Positions 1 to 8,636 of a DNA stretch of 64,000 bases are shown piece after piece (positions within the stretch are counted from its first letter, which is position 1; each line of letters begins with the position of its first letter). This DNA is from Streptomyces sp. R302 (GTDB lineage: Bacteria > Actinomycetota > Actinomycetes > Streptomycetales > Streptomycetaceae). Below the pieces are notes generated by a model, which was not told the DNA's origin, searched no databases, and saw only the letters and a program-made list of their open reading frames with translations. Made by a program: the position numbers and the translations under genes. The DNA lies in the NCBI RefSeq assembly GCF_012927245.1, contig NZ_JABBGE010000012.1:171282-235281 (forward strand), read 5' to 3'.

Positions 1-981
1 TTCGCCGTGCAGGCCGGCGGCGCCGCGATATCCCTCGGCACCCTGGTCGCCTTCGTCTCCCTCCAGCAGGGCCTCTTCCGGCCCACCGTGAGCCTGCTCT
101 CCACCGGCGTCCAGATCCAGACCTCGCTCGCGCTCTTCCAGCGCATCTTCGAGTACCTCGACCTCCCGGTGGACATCACCGAGCCCGAGGAGCCCGTCCG
201 CCCCGACACCGTCCGCGGCGAGATCGGCTTCGAGGGGGTCCGCTTCCACTACGACCCCGAGGGCGCCGGCCGCCCCACCCTCGACGGCATCGACCTCACC
301 GTGCCGGCCGGCGGCAGCCTCGCCGTCGTCGGCCCCACCGGCTCCGGCAAGTCCACCCTCAGCTACCTCGTGCCCCGGCTCTACGACGTCACCGACGGCC
401 GGGTCACCCTGGACGGCGTCGACGTCCGCGACCTCGGCTTCGACACCCTCGCCTCCGCGATCGGCGTCGTCTCCCAGGAGACGTACCTCTTCCACGCCTC
501 CGTCGCCGACAACCTCCGCTTCGCCAAGCCCGAGGCCACCGACGAGGAGATCGAGGCCGCCGCCCGCGCCGCCCAGATCCACGACCACATCGCCTCGCTG
601 CCCGACGGGTACGACACCCTGGTCGGCGAGCGCGGCTACCGCTTCTCCGGCGGCGAGAAGCAGCGCCTGGCGATCGCCCGCACGATCCTGCGCGACCCGC
701 CGGTGCTCATCCTCGACGAGGCGACCAGCGCCCTCGACACCCGTACCGAGCACGCGGTCCAGCAGGCCATCGACGCCCTCTCCGCGGGCCGCACCACGAT
801 CACCATCGCCCACCGCCTCTCCACCGTCCGCGACGCGGACCGGATCGTCGTCCTGGAGGCGGGCCGGATTGCCGAGAGCGGCACCCACGAGGAGCTGATG
901 GCGAAGGACGGCAGGTACGCCGCCCTGGTCCGCCGCGACGAACAGGCGAACGTGCGAGCGGTTGTTCCCGCGAACGTGTGA
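1..981 (+). CDS. ABC exporter (permease-ATPase half transporter), C-terminal part
   Basis: The reading frame is open at the left edge, so the start and most membrane helices lie outside the window. The visible 326 residues hold the end of the transmembrane domain and a complete nucleotide-binding domain. Walker A (GPTGSGKST) is at about nt 331-357, followed by a Q-loop (SQE), the signature FSGGEKQ, Walker B (VLILDEATSALD) and the H-loop in IAHRLSTV. This is the fused permease-ATPase architecture of half-size exporters that dimerise and pump lipids, drugs or peptides outward. The substrate cannot be told from sequence. The gene ends about 120 bp before an unrelated small ORF. Confidence 0.93.
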   Translation, partial: FAVQAGGAAISLGTLVAFVSLQQGLFRPTVSLLSTGVQIQTSLALFQRIFEYLDLPVDITEPEEPVRPDTVRGEIGFEGVRFHYDPEGAGRPTLDGIDLTVPAGGSLAVVGPTGSGKSTLSYLVPRLYDVTDGRVTLDGVDVRDLGFDTLASAIGVVSQETYLFHASVADNLRFAKPEATDEEIEAAARAAQIHDHIASLPDGYDTLVGERGYRFSGGEKQRLAIARTILRDPPVLILDEATSALDTRTEHAVQQAIDALSAGRTTITIAHRLSTVRDADRIVVLEAGRIAESGTHEELMAKDGRYAALVRRDEQANVRAVVPANV

Positions 982-1102
982 TCGTTCCGGGATTCATTGC
1001 CCAACTCCCGTACGGCGTCGGATGATTACGGTGCGCAAGCGACGGGCTGCAGACCGCGACTGCGCTGTCCCACGAAACACCTGTACGAGGAGAAGCACCC
1101 TC

Positions 1103-1162
1103 ATGAACGTCATCACCGATCTGCTCGCCGGCGTCTTCCACTTCCTGGGCTGGCTCGTCTGA
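1103..1162 (+). CDS. 19-residue hydrophobic peptide (candidate small ORF)
   Basis: An ATG preceded at 7-8 nt by a strong purine-rich ribosome site (gaggagaag, 1087-1095) opens a 19-codon frame, MNVITDLLAGVFHFLGWLV. The peptide is almost wholly hydrophobic, with one Asp and one His, and could lie in or on the membrane. Its stop is 14 bp before a perfect 16-bp hairpin, so it looks like a stand-alone transcript rather than the 3' end of the upstream exporter gene. A weak promoter-like stretch lies around 1004-1034. I do not recognise a family. It could be a membrane peptide, a leader peptide or a small-RNA transcript with a fortuitous frame. Confidence 0.5.
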   Translation: MNVITDLLAGVFHFLGWLV

Positions 1163-1176
1163 CGCACGCAGTTCCC

Positions 1177-1215
1177 GGCGCCGCCGGTTCCCCGTCCCAG
1201 GGAACCGGCGGCGCC
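1177..1215. terminator. Perfect 16-bp hairpin terminator
   Basis: The arm at 1177-1192 is the exact reverse complement of 1200-1215, with a 7-nt loop and no U-tract, as is common for Streptomyces terminators. It separates the 19-aa ORF from the MltG-like gene. Confidence 0.85.
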
Positions 1216-1266
1216 GCCGTGTGCGGGGTCCCCGGAATCCCCGGGCCGCCGGGTTACGGTGCGCCC

Positions 1267-2157
1267 ATGCCGTACCGGCCGCCCTCCCCGTACGCACCCC
1301 GCCGCCGCCCCCGGCTCACCCGCCGCGGCCGGCTGGCCGTCCTCGCCGGGGCGCTGGTGGCGCTCGCCGTCGCGGCCGCCGTCCCCCTCCTGCTCCTCCT
1401 CCCGCACGACGAGCCCGCCACCCCGCCCGTGCCGCCCAGCCTCCTCGTCCCGGAGGGCTGGCGCTCCGCCCAGGTGTACGAGGCCGTCGACCGCGCCCTC
1501 GCCCTGCCCGACGGCACCGCCCGCACGGTCGCCTCCGCCCCCGCGGCGGCCCTCGGACTCCCGCCCGAGGCGGCCGGAAACCCGGAGGGCTACCTCTTCC
1601 CCGCCACGTACCCGCTCCCCGAAGGCACCACCGCCGAGGGCCTGCTCCGCTACATGATCGCCACCGCGGGGCGTCGCCTCGGCACCCCGGCGACCGCCGA
1701 GGCCGCCCGGGCCCACGGCCTCACCGCCCACCAGGCACTGATCGTCGCGAGCATCGCCCAGGCCGAGGCGGACACCCCCGAGGACATGGCCAAGGTCGCC
1801 CGCGTCGTCCACAACCGGCTCGCCCGCGGCATGCCCCTCCAGATGGACTCGACCCTCAACTACGCCCTGGACCGCAGCACGGTCGACACCACCGTCGAGG
1901 ACACCCGCAACACCAGCCCCTACAACACCTACGCCCACCAGGGCCTCCCGCCCGCCCCCATCGGCAACCCCGGCGAGCAGGCCATGGCCGCCGCACTCCG
2001 CCCACCGGCCGGCGACTGGCTCTACTTCGTCACGGTCACCCCCGGCGACACCCGCTTCACCGCCGACTACGCGACCCACCAGGCGAACGTCGCCGAGTTC
2101 AACGAGCGACGACGGCAAGAGGTCCGGAAGGGCGGCGACCGAGAAGGGTCCGACTGA
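1267..2157 (+). CDS. Short MltG/YceG-like endolytic transglycosylase
   Basis: A 296-aa protein with a basic N-terminus, one membrane helix (about residues 19-40) and an extracellular YceG/MltG domain. Family landmarks are visible: an ASIAQAEAD segment carrying the conserved Glu, HNRLARGMPLQMDSTLNYAL, SPYNTYAHQGLPPAPIGNPG, and a C-terminal YFVTV-F-THQANVAEF block. MltG enzymes cut nascent glycan strands and limit peptidoglycan chain length. This copy lacks the long N-terminal LysM-like region of the main Streptomyces MltG and is probably an accessory paralogue. The ATG at 1267 is chosen because the upstream extension of the frame runs through the terminator and has no membrane or coding character. 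Confidence 0.85.
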   Translation: MPYRPPSPYAPRRRPRLTRRGRLAVLAGALVALAVAAAVPLLLLLPHDEPATPPVPPSLLVPEGWRSAQVYEAVDRALALPDGTARTVASAPAAALGLPPEAAGNPEGYLFPATYPLPEGTTAEGLLRYMIATAGRRLGTPATAEAARAHGLTAHQALIVASIAQAEADTPEDMAKVARVVHNRLARGMPLQMDSTLNYALDRSTVDTTVEDTRNTSPYNTYAHQGLPPAPIGNPGEQAMAAALRPPAGDWLYFVTVTPGDTRFTADYATHQANVAEFNERRRQEVRKGGDREGSD

Positions 2158-2215
2158 CCCCGATTTAGACCGATTTCCATCGCATCGCGAGGGCGACGGG
2201 CTCGTTGGGCAGCGC

Positions 2216-2494
2216 ATGAAGCAGCTCAGACGACTCAGGCGGCGTCGCTGGATCTGGTCTCCCATCACCTCCTGGCAGGCGAGACGGGTGGCCCGGGTCA
2301 GCGGGGTGGACTTCGACGACGCCTGGGTGGACATCCGGCTGACCACCCACCCGGACGAGCGGCACTTCGCCCTCGCCCACGACGTCCTCACCCAGGTCCT
2401 CCTCAGTCGGAGCGCCGTCTACCTGGAGGACGGGCCGGGGTACGCGCCGGAGCGGGAGTGGCGGCGCCCGCGCGACGGCTCGCTCAGACCGTGA
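2216..2494 (+). CDS. Small protein of unknown function
   Basis: A 92-residue frame with a very basic N-terminus, a central acidic/hydrophobic stretch (VDFDDAWVDIRLTTHPDERH) and no membrane segment or recognisable domain. It converges on, and overlaps by 11 bp, the flavin monooxygenase gene on the other strand. The ribosome site is weak and the frame stays open upstream without a clear start, so it may be the tail of a decayed gene. Confidence 0.45.
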   Translation: MKQLRRLRRRRWIWSPITSWQARRVARVSGVDFDDAWVDIRLTTHPDERHFALAHDVLTQVLLSRSAVYLEDGPGYAPEREWRRPRDGSLRP

Positions 2495-3614
2495 CGGCTT
2501 CTCGCGCGCGCTCCGGCCCGCGTGCCAGCAGACGGCGGATCTCGGCCACCGCGGCACGACCGGCCCGATGGGCGCCGATCGTCGAGGCGGAGGGCCCGTA
2601 ACCGACCAGATGGACGCGCTCGTCGAGGACGGCGCGGGTCCCCTCCAGCTGGATGCCCCCACCCGGCCCGCGCAGCCGCAGCGGGGCCAGGTGGTCGATG
2701 GCCGGCCGGAAGCCGGTCGCCCACAGGATCACGTCCGCGTCGACCGTACGGCCGTCCGTCCAGACGGCCCCGGTCGGCGTGATCCGCTCGAACATGGGCT
2801 GCCGGTCGAGCACCCCGCTCGCGAGCCCCGCCCGGATGGCGTCGTCGAGCGGCAGCCCGGTCACCGACACCACGCTCCGCGGCGGCAGCCCCTGCCGCAC
2901 CCGCTCCTCGACGAGGGCGACGGCCGCCCGCCCCTCGGCCTCGCCGAACGGCCCCTCCCGGAAGACCGGCTCGCGCCGCGTCACCCAGGTCGTCCCGGCG
3001 GCGTACTCCGCGATCTCCAGCAGGTGCTGCGTCGCCGAAGCGCCGCCCCCCACCACGATCACCCGCAGCCCCGCGAACGCCTCGGGCCCCGGATACCGCG
3101 CGGTGTGCAGCTGCCTGCCCAGGAAGGTCTCCTGTCCGGGATACCGGGGCCAGAAGGGCCGGTCCCACGTCCCGGTGGCGTTGATCAGGGCCCGGGCCGC
3201 GTACACCCCCTCCGAACTCTCCACCCGCAGCAGCCCGCCCGCGCCCTCCCGGACGGCGGTCACGTCCACCGGCCGGTGCACCCGCAGCCCGAAGCGCCGT
3301 TCGTACGCGTCGAAGTACCCCGCGATCACCTCGGACGAGGGGCGGGCGGCATCGGCGCCGACCAGCTCCATCCCCGGCAGCGCGTGCATCCCGTGGACCT
3401 TCCCGTAGGTCAGCGACGGCCACCGGAACTGCCACGCCCCACCCGCGCGCGGCGCGTGGTCGAGCACCACGAAGTCCCGCTCCGGCTCCAGCCCCACCCG
3501 CCGCAGATGGAACGCGGCGGACAGCCCCGCCTGCCCGGCCCCGACCACCACCACGTCCACCAAATTTTCGTTCACGTTTCTACTAACTATGGCCCGCCCC
3601 AGGATCTTCCCCAC
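2484..3614 (-). CDS. FAD/NAD(P)-dependent flavin monooxygenase-like oxidoreductase
   Basis: A 376-aa protein with two Rossmann motifs: an N-terminal FAD fingerprint (VVVVGAGQAGLSAAF) and a central NAD(P) fingerprint (VIVVGGGASATQ). It also has the ATGFRP motif typical of CzcO/FMO-like group B monooxygenases. The likely role is NADPH-dependent oxygenation or transfer of electrons to a small organic substrate in the cytoplasm; the substrate is unknown. Starts at GTG 3614 or GTG 3575 are both possible. The shorter one begins just before the FAD-binding strand and matches the family better. The intergenic space to the divergent yjbQ gene is about 80-120 bp. Confidence 0.87.
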   Translation of the reverse strand: MGKILGRAIVSRNVNENLVDVVVVGAGQAGLSAAFHLRRVGLEPERDFVVLDHAPRAGGAWQFRWPSLTYGKVHGMHALPGMELVGADAARPSSEVIAGYFDAYERRFGLRVHRPVDVTAVREGAGGLLRVESSEGVYAARALINATGTWDRPFWPRYPGQETFLGRQLHTARYPGPEAFAGLRVIVVGGGASATQHLLEIAEYAAGTTWVTRREPVFREGPFGEAEGRAAVALVEERVRQGLPPRSVVSVTGLPLDDAIRAGLASGVLDRQPMFERITPTGAVWTDGRTVDADVILWATGFRPAIDHLAPLRLRGPGGGIQLEGTRAVLDERVHLVGYGPSASTIGAHRAGRAAVAEIRRLLARGPERAREAVTV

Positions 3615-3692
3615 CCCTCAGCGCTCCGGCCGCCGCCGATCATCCCGCCACGAGGCCGAGCGCCACCGCCGCCCGCGCGGCAGGATGGCCCC

Positions 3693-4115
3693 ATGTCCCA
3701 CTCCTTCACCACCCGCGTCCTCAGCCTCACCACCGGCTCCCGGGAGACGGTCACCGACCTGACACGCGCCTGCGAGGACTTCCTGACGGAGACGGCCCTC
3801 GGCCGCGACGGCCTCCTCAACCTCTTCGTCCCCCACGCCACCGCCGGCCTCGCCGTCCTGGAGACCGGCGCCGGCAGCGACAGCGACCTCCTGGCCGCCC
3901 TCCACCACCTGCTCCCCGCCGACGACCGCTGGCAGCACCGCCACGGCAGCCCCGGCCACGGCCGCGACCACGTCCTCCCCGCCTTCCTCCCGCCCCACGC
4001 CACCCTCCCCGTCATCGCGGGCCGCCTCAGCCTCGGCACCTGGCAGTCGGTCTGCCTGGTCGACACCAACAAGGACAACCCGAACCGCCAGGTCCGCTTG
4101 TCGTTCCTCGGTTAG
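3693..4115 (+). CDS. yjbQ: YjbQ family protein (UPF0047)
   Basis: A 140-residue single-domain protein matching YjbQ/UPF0047 in length and order. It has an N-terminal beta strand, FVPHATAGLAVLE (the conserved His-Ala-Thr-Ala), a central HRHGSPGHGRDHVLPAFLPPHATLPV block, and the C-terminal GTWQSVCLVDTNKDNPNRQV signature. Proteins of this family can have weak thiamine-phosphate-synthase activity, but their physiological role is unsettled. A decayed 3' fragment of the same family lies at 54843-54908. Confidence 0.9.
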   Translation: MSHSFTTRVLSLTTGSRETVTDLTRACEDFLTETALGRDGLLNLFVPHATAGLAVLETGAGSDSDLLAALHHLLPADDRWQHRHGSPGHGRDHVLPAFLPPHATLPVIAGRLSLGTWQSVCLVDTNKDNPNRQVRLSFLG

Positions 4116-4175
4116 TCCCGAGGCCGCCCTCGCACTCTCCGGGATCCGTGCCCTGGCCTGGTTCGTCGGCGGAGG

Positions 4176-7004
4176 CTACGGGGAGAACCGGAAGTACAGG
4201 GTTCGGCCGTAGTCGCCCGTCGCCGTGGTGGGGGCGCCGCTGGGGCCGAGGGCGGCCGGTGGGTCGAACTTGGTGCCGATGGCCGGGATGGCGTCGAGGA
4301 AGGAGAGATCGCCTTTCGGGAAGGGCGGCGCGGTGTGGCGGGGGTCGGGGCCGAACCGGGGGGTGAAGAGGCGGAGGTAGAGGTTCTCGTCCTCGGAGAC
4401 CAGGGTGATGCGTCCGGCGGTGGTGTGCAGGGACGCCCAGCGGACGTCCGCGTGGTAGCCCTTGAACTCCGGGTACACCCAGCCGTCGGCACCGGTCGCG
4501 GTGTCGTTGTACTGCTTCGTCCAGACATCCGTCGCGACCCCGCGCAGCCGGTTCTTCCACACCCTGTGCGGCCCGTGGCCGAGCCATGTCACGCCGGTCA
4601 CCTGCGATTCGGGATGGTCGAAGCCGACGCCGAAGAGGTCGTGCTCGCCGGTGAGGTGGTAGCGGTAGTCCAGCCGCAGCCAGCCGCTGGGGTGCAGACA
4701 CCACCGGACGTGGCGCAGGACGCCGGAGTACTCGGCCTCCACCGTGTAGCCGTTGCCGTCGGGCCCGTGCGTCAGGCGGGCGAGGTCGGCCGTTCCGGTG
4801 GTGGGCAGCGGGCCACGGGAGAGCGCGAAGTGCTTCCCTCGGTGGGTGACGCCGGCCAGCAGGCCCGTCGTGGCGTCGAGCGTGACGGTGGTGTGGCGGG
4901 ATGTGAGGGTGAGCCTGCCGTCCGCGAGCCGGCCGCGTACGGCTGGTCCCGGGCCCGTCCGTACCAGCCGTCGAGCCTGGTCGGTGGCGGATGTGATGGT
5001 CCAGGTCCAGCTGTGGAGCTCGTGTCCGTCGGCGTCGGTGACGGTGAGCGCGAGGGCGTCGGCGCGGCGCCAACTGGACGGCAGGGGCAGGCGCAGCACA
5101 CCTCGCCCGCCGGGATCGATGTCCGGCGCGGAGGCGGTGCCCTGGGCGCGGACCGTATGGCCGTCCCGCCGCTGCGACGGGGTGTGGAAGTCCACAAGCC
5201 GCCAAGTGAACCGGCAGGCACGGGTATTGGTGAAGGCGTAGTGGTTGGTGAGGCGGATCCGCCCGTCGAAGTCGTCCGGCAGGCCGGAGGCGAACCGCTC
5301 CGGCTCGGCGAGTTGCACCGGCGACCAGATGTCCTTGATCGTGTAGAAGCTGGCCTCCTTCTCACGGAAGGGGCCGAGGATGCCGTCGGGCGCGGCGTTG
5401 CCCGCCACGTCGACGGCGCCGCCGAGGTCGTCCCGCACGATGCCCTCGTCGATCAGTGACCACAGGAAGCCTCCGGCAGAGAGCCGTTCACGCCCCATCA
5501 GCTTCCAGTAGTCGTCGAGGCCCGCGCCGGCGCCGCCGTCGTAGAGACCGTGGAGGAACTCGGTGGGCATGAAGACGTCCCCCCGTTCCCGGAGGATGCG
5601 GCGCGTGCTGTCGTACGTCTCGTAGTGGTCGGTGTCGACGCCGCCGAAGTTCGCCCAGGGGTGGAGCACCGTGCGCTGCTGGGGGTCGTGGCGGGCGTAG
5701 TCGCCGTCGAGGGCGGTGTTCCAGCCGCCTTCGTTGCCGTTGCACCAGAACAGGATCGACGGGTGGTTGACGTCACGGGTGACCATCTCGGCGACGAGGG
5801 GCCTGCCTGCCGCTTCGTCGTAGGACTTCTGCCAGCCGGCCAGTTCGTCGAGCACGTACAGGCCGAGTTCGTCGGCGAGGTCGAGGAAGTGCGGGTCCGG
5901 CGGGTAGTGGGCCATCCGGACCGCGTTCATGTTCATCTCCTTCATCAGGAGGATGTCCTTGCGGCTGATGCGCGCGCTGGTCGCCCGGCCGGAGGTGGGC
6001 CAGATGGTGTGCCGGTTGGCTCCCTTGAGGAGGACCTTGACGCCGTTGACGTACACGCCGTCGCCGGGGCGCACCTCGACGGTGCGGAAGCCGAATCTCT
6101 CGTCGACGCGGTGGACGGTGCGGTCGCCGTCGGCGCGGAGTGCGACCTCGACGCGGTAGAGGTGCGGTGTCTCCGCCGTCCACCGGAGGGGGGAGTCGAC
6201 AGCGGTCCTGAGGGTCACCGTCGTGTCGCCGGGAGCGACGGCCGCGGTGAACGGGGCGCCGACCGGGCGCCCGGAGAGGTCGGTGACCCGGGCGGTGAGA
6301 CGGTCGGCCGAGCCGGTACCCGACAGATGGGCGTCGATCCGCAGCGTGCCGTCGGCGCGGGCGTCGACGGCGATGCGCTCGATGTGCCGGAGCGGGAACG
6401 CCTCAAGGTGCACGGGGCGGTAGATGCCACCGAAGTTCCAGTAGTCCCCGAGGCGTTCGGCCCGGTTGACGGAGTCGTCGGCGGACTCCTTGCTGACGGT
6501 CACCTCCAGGAGGTTGTCCTGGCCCGGACGCAGTTTTCCGGTCACCTCGTGCCGGAACCGGTAGAAGCCGCCGTGGTGGACGGGCCCGGTCGGCTCGCCG
6601 TTGATCCACGCCTCGGTGTCGGTCATCGAGCCCTCGAAGACGAGGAAGACGCGCCGGTCACGCCAGTGGGCGGGCGGCGTGAAGGTGTGCCGGTAGCGGC
6701 CCTTCTCCTCCGGGCGCAGGTTCCACCCGTAGTTGTAGGTGCCGTATCCGTGGAACTCCCAGTTGGACGGGACCGGGATGCTGCCCCAACTGCCGCTGCG
6801 CCGGCCGCTGGTGCACAGGAAGTCCCAGTCGACCGGGTGGTCGGCGTCCTCACCGGACAGATACACGCGCTCGGTGCGCGTCGAAGCGTCCGTTCCGCCG
6901 GCCGTCCCGGCCTCGGCGGCCCGGGCCGAGCCCGTGGGAAGGCCTCCGGCGAGGGCCGCTCCGGCCGCGCCCAGGACCAGAACGCCACGGCGTGACAGTT
7001 GCAT
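4176..7004 (-). CDS. Secreted glycoside hydrolase family 2 (beta-galactosidase-type)
   Basis: A 942-aa exported enzyme. The twin-arginine signal has SRRG near the N-terminus, a hydrophobic stretch and a likely cut after ARA. It is followed by the GH2 sugar-binding domain (VPSNWEFHGYGTYNYGW), an immunoglobulin-like domain, the TIM barrel with acid/base motif ILFWCNGNEGGW and probable nucleophile in FMPTEFLHG, then C-terminal beta domains. GH2 enzymes remove beta-linked galactose, mannose or glucuronate; the exact sugar is unresolved. The start ATG has a GGAGA ribosome site. The gene lies 51 bp behind the CBM13 esterase gene on the same strand, so the two probably share the operator-bearing promoter at 8460-8537. 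Confidence 0.88.
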   Translation of the reverse strand: MQLSRRGVLVLGAAGAALAGGLPTGSARAAEAGTAGGTDASTRTERVYLSGEDADHPVDWDFLCTSGRRSGSWGSIPVPSNWEFHGYGTYNYGWNLRPEEKGRYRHTFTPPAHWRDRRVFLVFEGSMTDTEAWINGEPTGPVHHGGFYRFRHEVTGKLRPGQDNLLEVTVSKESADDSVNRAERLGDYWNFGGIYRPVHLEAFPLRHIERIAVDARADGTLRIDAHLSGTGSADRLTARVTDLSGRPVGAPFTAAVAPGDTTVTLRTAVDSPLRWTAETPHLYRVEVALRADGDRTVHRVDERFGFRTVEVRPGDGVYVNGVKVLLKGANRHTIWPTSGRATSARISRKDILLMKEMNMNAVRMAHYPPDPHFLDLADELGLYVLDELAGWQKSYDEAAGRPLVAEMVTRDVNHPSILFWCNGNEGGWNTALDGDYARHDPQQRTVLHPWANFGGVDTDHYETYDSTRRILRERGDVFMPTEFLHGLYDGGAGAGLDDYWKLMGRERLSAGGFLWSLIDEGIVRDDLGGAVDVAGNAAPDGILGPFREKEASFYTIKDIWSPVQLAEPERFASGLPDDFDGRIRLTNHYAFTNTRACRFTWRLVDFHTPSQRRDGHTVRAQGTASAPDIDPGGRGVLRLPLPSSWRRADALALTVTDADGHELHSWTWTITSATDQARRLVRTGPGPAVRGRLADGRLTLTSRHTTVTLDATTGLLAGVTHRGKHFALSRGPLPTTGTADLARLTHGPDGNGYTVEAEYSGVLRHVRWCLHPSGWLRLDYRYHLTGEHDLFGVGFDHPESQVTGVTWLGHGPHRVWKNRLRGVATDVWTKQYNDTATGADGWVYPEFKGYHADVRWASLHTTAGRITLVSEDENLYLRLFTPRFGPDPRHTAPPFPKGDLSFLDAIPAIGTKFDPPAALGPSGAPTTATGDYGRTLYFRFSP

Positions 7005-7055
7005 GACATCTCCAGCTTTCGGAAACCATCGGGAGGGAAGTTCTGGGCGGTGGCG

Positions 7056-8411
7056 TCAGCCGAGGCGCCACTGCTGGTTGCTGCCGCCGTGGCAGTCCCA
7101 CAGCTGGACCCGTGCGCCGCTGGCGGTGGAGGCTCCGGTCACGTCCAGGCAGAGCCCTGACCGGACGCTGGTGAGGGTGCCGTCGGCGTTGTGGTCCCAC
7201 TGCTGGTTGGTGCCGCCGTTGCAGTCCCAGATCGCGACTCCGGCACCGGCCGTGGTGCCGGTCGCGTCGAGGCACTTGGCGCCGCCGTAGACGGTGAGCT
7301 GCTTGGTCGACGTGCTGGTCCAGGTCTGGTTGGCGCCGCCGCTGCAGTCCCAGATCTGCGTCCGGGTGCCGTTGCTCTGCGAAAAGCCGGGCACGTCCAG
7401 GCACTTTCCGGAACCGATGGCGTGGACCGGGCCCGTGGTGGTCCCGCCGTCCCCGCCGGATCCGTCGAGTCCGAAGAAGGCGATGGCCCGGGCCGCCATG
7501 CCGTCGGCGGGCAGGCTGTGCCCGGCGCCCTGGATGCTGATCGCCTCGACCGGTGCCTGCGTGCCGGCGGAGCCGTAGCGGGTGCGGGTCCAGCCGGGCT
7601 GCGGGGAGTCGGTGAGGACCGGGGTCTGGCTCACCCCGAGCACATGGGTCCACTGCTTGATCTCTTCACCGAAGTTCACGTAGTCCAGGGCTTCGTCCTC
7701 GGTGCCGTGCCACAGCTGCATCCGCGGCCGGGGGCCGGCGTATCCCGGGTAGGCGTTCCGGACGAGGTCGCCCCACTCCTGCGGGGTCTTGGTGATCCGG
7801 CCGGTGGAGCAGGCGCTGTTCCAGCCGGAGCCGTCGGTGGTGGCGAAGCAGCCGAACGGCACGCCCATGAACGCCGCACCGGCCTTGAACAGGTCGGGGT
7901 AGTCGCCGAGCAGGACATTGGTCGTCATCGCGCCGGACGAGGCGCCGGTGACATAGACCCGGGCGGGGTCGGCGTTCATGTTCCGCAGGGTGTACCGGAC
8001 CATCGAGGCGATGCTCGTGGGGTCGCTCCCCCCGTCATGCCGGAGTGCCTGGGGCGAGGAGACGTCGAAGCACTGCCCGCTGACGTTCGCGTCCGGGTAG
8101 ACGACGACGAACCCGTACTGGTCGGCCAGGCGGGCGAACTGCGTGTTGGCGTGGAAGGCGGGCGCCGTGCCGGTGCAGTAGTGCACCGCCACCAGCACGG
8201 CCGGGCGTGCCGGAGCGTTGTCGGGCCTGTAGACGTACATCCGCAGGTTTCCGGGGTTGCTGCCGAAGTCGGTCACCTCGGTCAGTGACGCGGCCGACGC
8301 GGTGGCGGCCGAGGTGCCGGTCAGTACGAGCGCCGCGATCAGCGACGAGACCGCCGTCAGCAGGGCTGTCAGTACATCCGTGACGCTTCGCTTCGGGGAC
8401 TTCCGGGACAT
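7056..8411 (-). CDS. Secreted PHB-depolymerase-family esterase with C-terminal CBM13
   Basis: A 451-aa secreted protein with a signal peptide of about 40 residues. An alpha/beta-hydrolase domain of the polyhydroxybutyrate-depolymerase/feruloyl-acetylxylan esterase (CE1-like) type follows: nucleophile motif TGASSGAMT, oxyanion-side AVHYC, and a catalytic His near QGAGHSLP. The C-terminus is a three-fold ricin/CBM13 trefoil with the repeated C-LDV and NQ-W motifs. In this setting it more likely removes acetyl or feruloyl groups from plant polysaccharide than degrades polyester. The ATG at 8411 is preferred over an upstream in-frame ATG because the longer frame would translate the operator at 8460-8469. 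First gene of an esterase-GH2 operon. Confidence 0.87.
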   Translation of the reverse strand: MSRKSPKRSVTDVLTALLTAVSSLIAALVLTGTSAATASAASLTEVTDFGSNPGNLRMYVYRPDNAPARPAVLVAVHYCTGTAPAFHANTQFARLADQYGFVVVYPDANVSGQCFDVSSPQALRHDGGSDPTSIASMVRYTLRNMNADPARVYVTGASSGAMTTNVLLGDYPDLFKAGAAFMGVPFGCFATTDGSGWNSACSTGRITKTPQEWGDLVRNAYPGYAGPRPRMQLWHGTEDEALDYVNFGEEIKQWTHVLGVSQTPVLTDSPQPGWTRTRYGSAGTQAPVEAISIQGAGHSLPADGMAARAIAFFGLDGSGGDGGTTTGPVHAIGSGKCLDVPGFSQSNGTRTQIWDCSGGANQTWTSTSTKQLTVYGGAKCLDATGTTAGAGVAIWDCNGGTNQQWDHNADGTLTSVRSGLCLDVTGASTASGARVQLWDCHGGSNQQWRLG

Positions 8412-8459
8412 GACGGTGCCCTTTCTGGAATCCGGTGCGGCCGGGAAGGACCAGGTGGT

Positions 8460-8499
8460 GAAGCGCTTCGACGCTTCCATCACCGGGGTGTGGTGTCAA
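8460..8499 (-). promoter_or_regulatory. Inner LacI operator and promoter of the esterase-GH2 operon
   Basis: On the minus strand a perfect -35 TTGACA (8494-8499) is followed 24 bp later by the palindrome GAAGCGCTTC (8460-8469). That puts the operator just downstream of the -10 position, where a bound repressor would block initiation. Confidence 0.75.
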
Positions 8500-8527
8500 T
8501 GCCTGGCGCTGCGAGAGAGTTGTGGGT

Positions 8528-8537
8528 GAAGCGCTTC
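8528..8537. promoter_or_regulatory. Outer LacI operator of the esterase-GH2 operon
   Basis: Exact GAAGCGCTTC, 68 bp upstream of the inner operator on the minus strand. The paired arrangement suggests cooperative binding or looping by a tetrameric or doubled LacI-type repressor. Confidence 0.72.
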
Positions 8538-8636
8538 AATGCTCGCCGGCGGCCGCCGGCCGACCTTGATCGCCGCGACGAGAGGAGTCGTCGCCGACGC
8601 AGGAGGCCGAGGGTGGGGCCGGGTCTCCTCGGCGGG

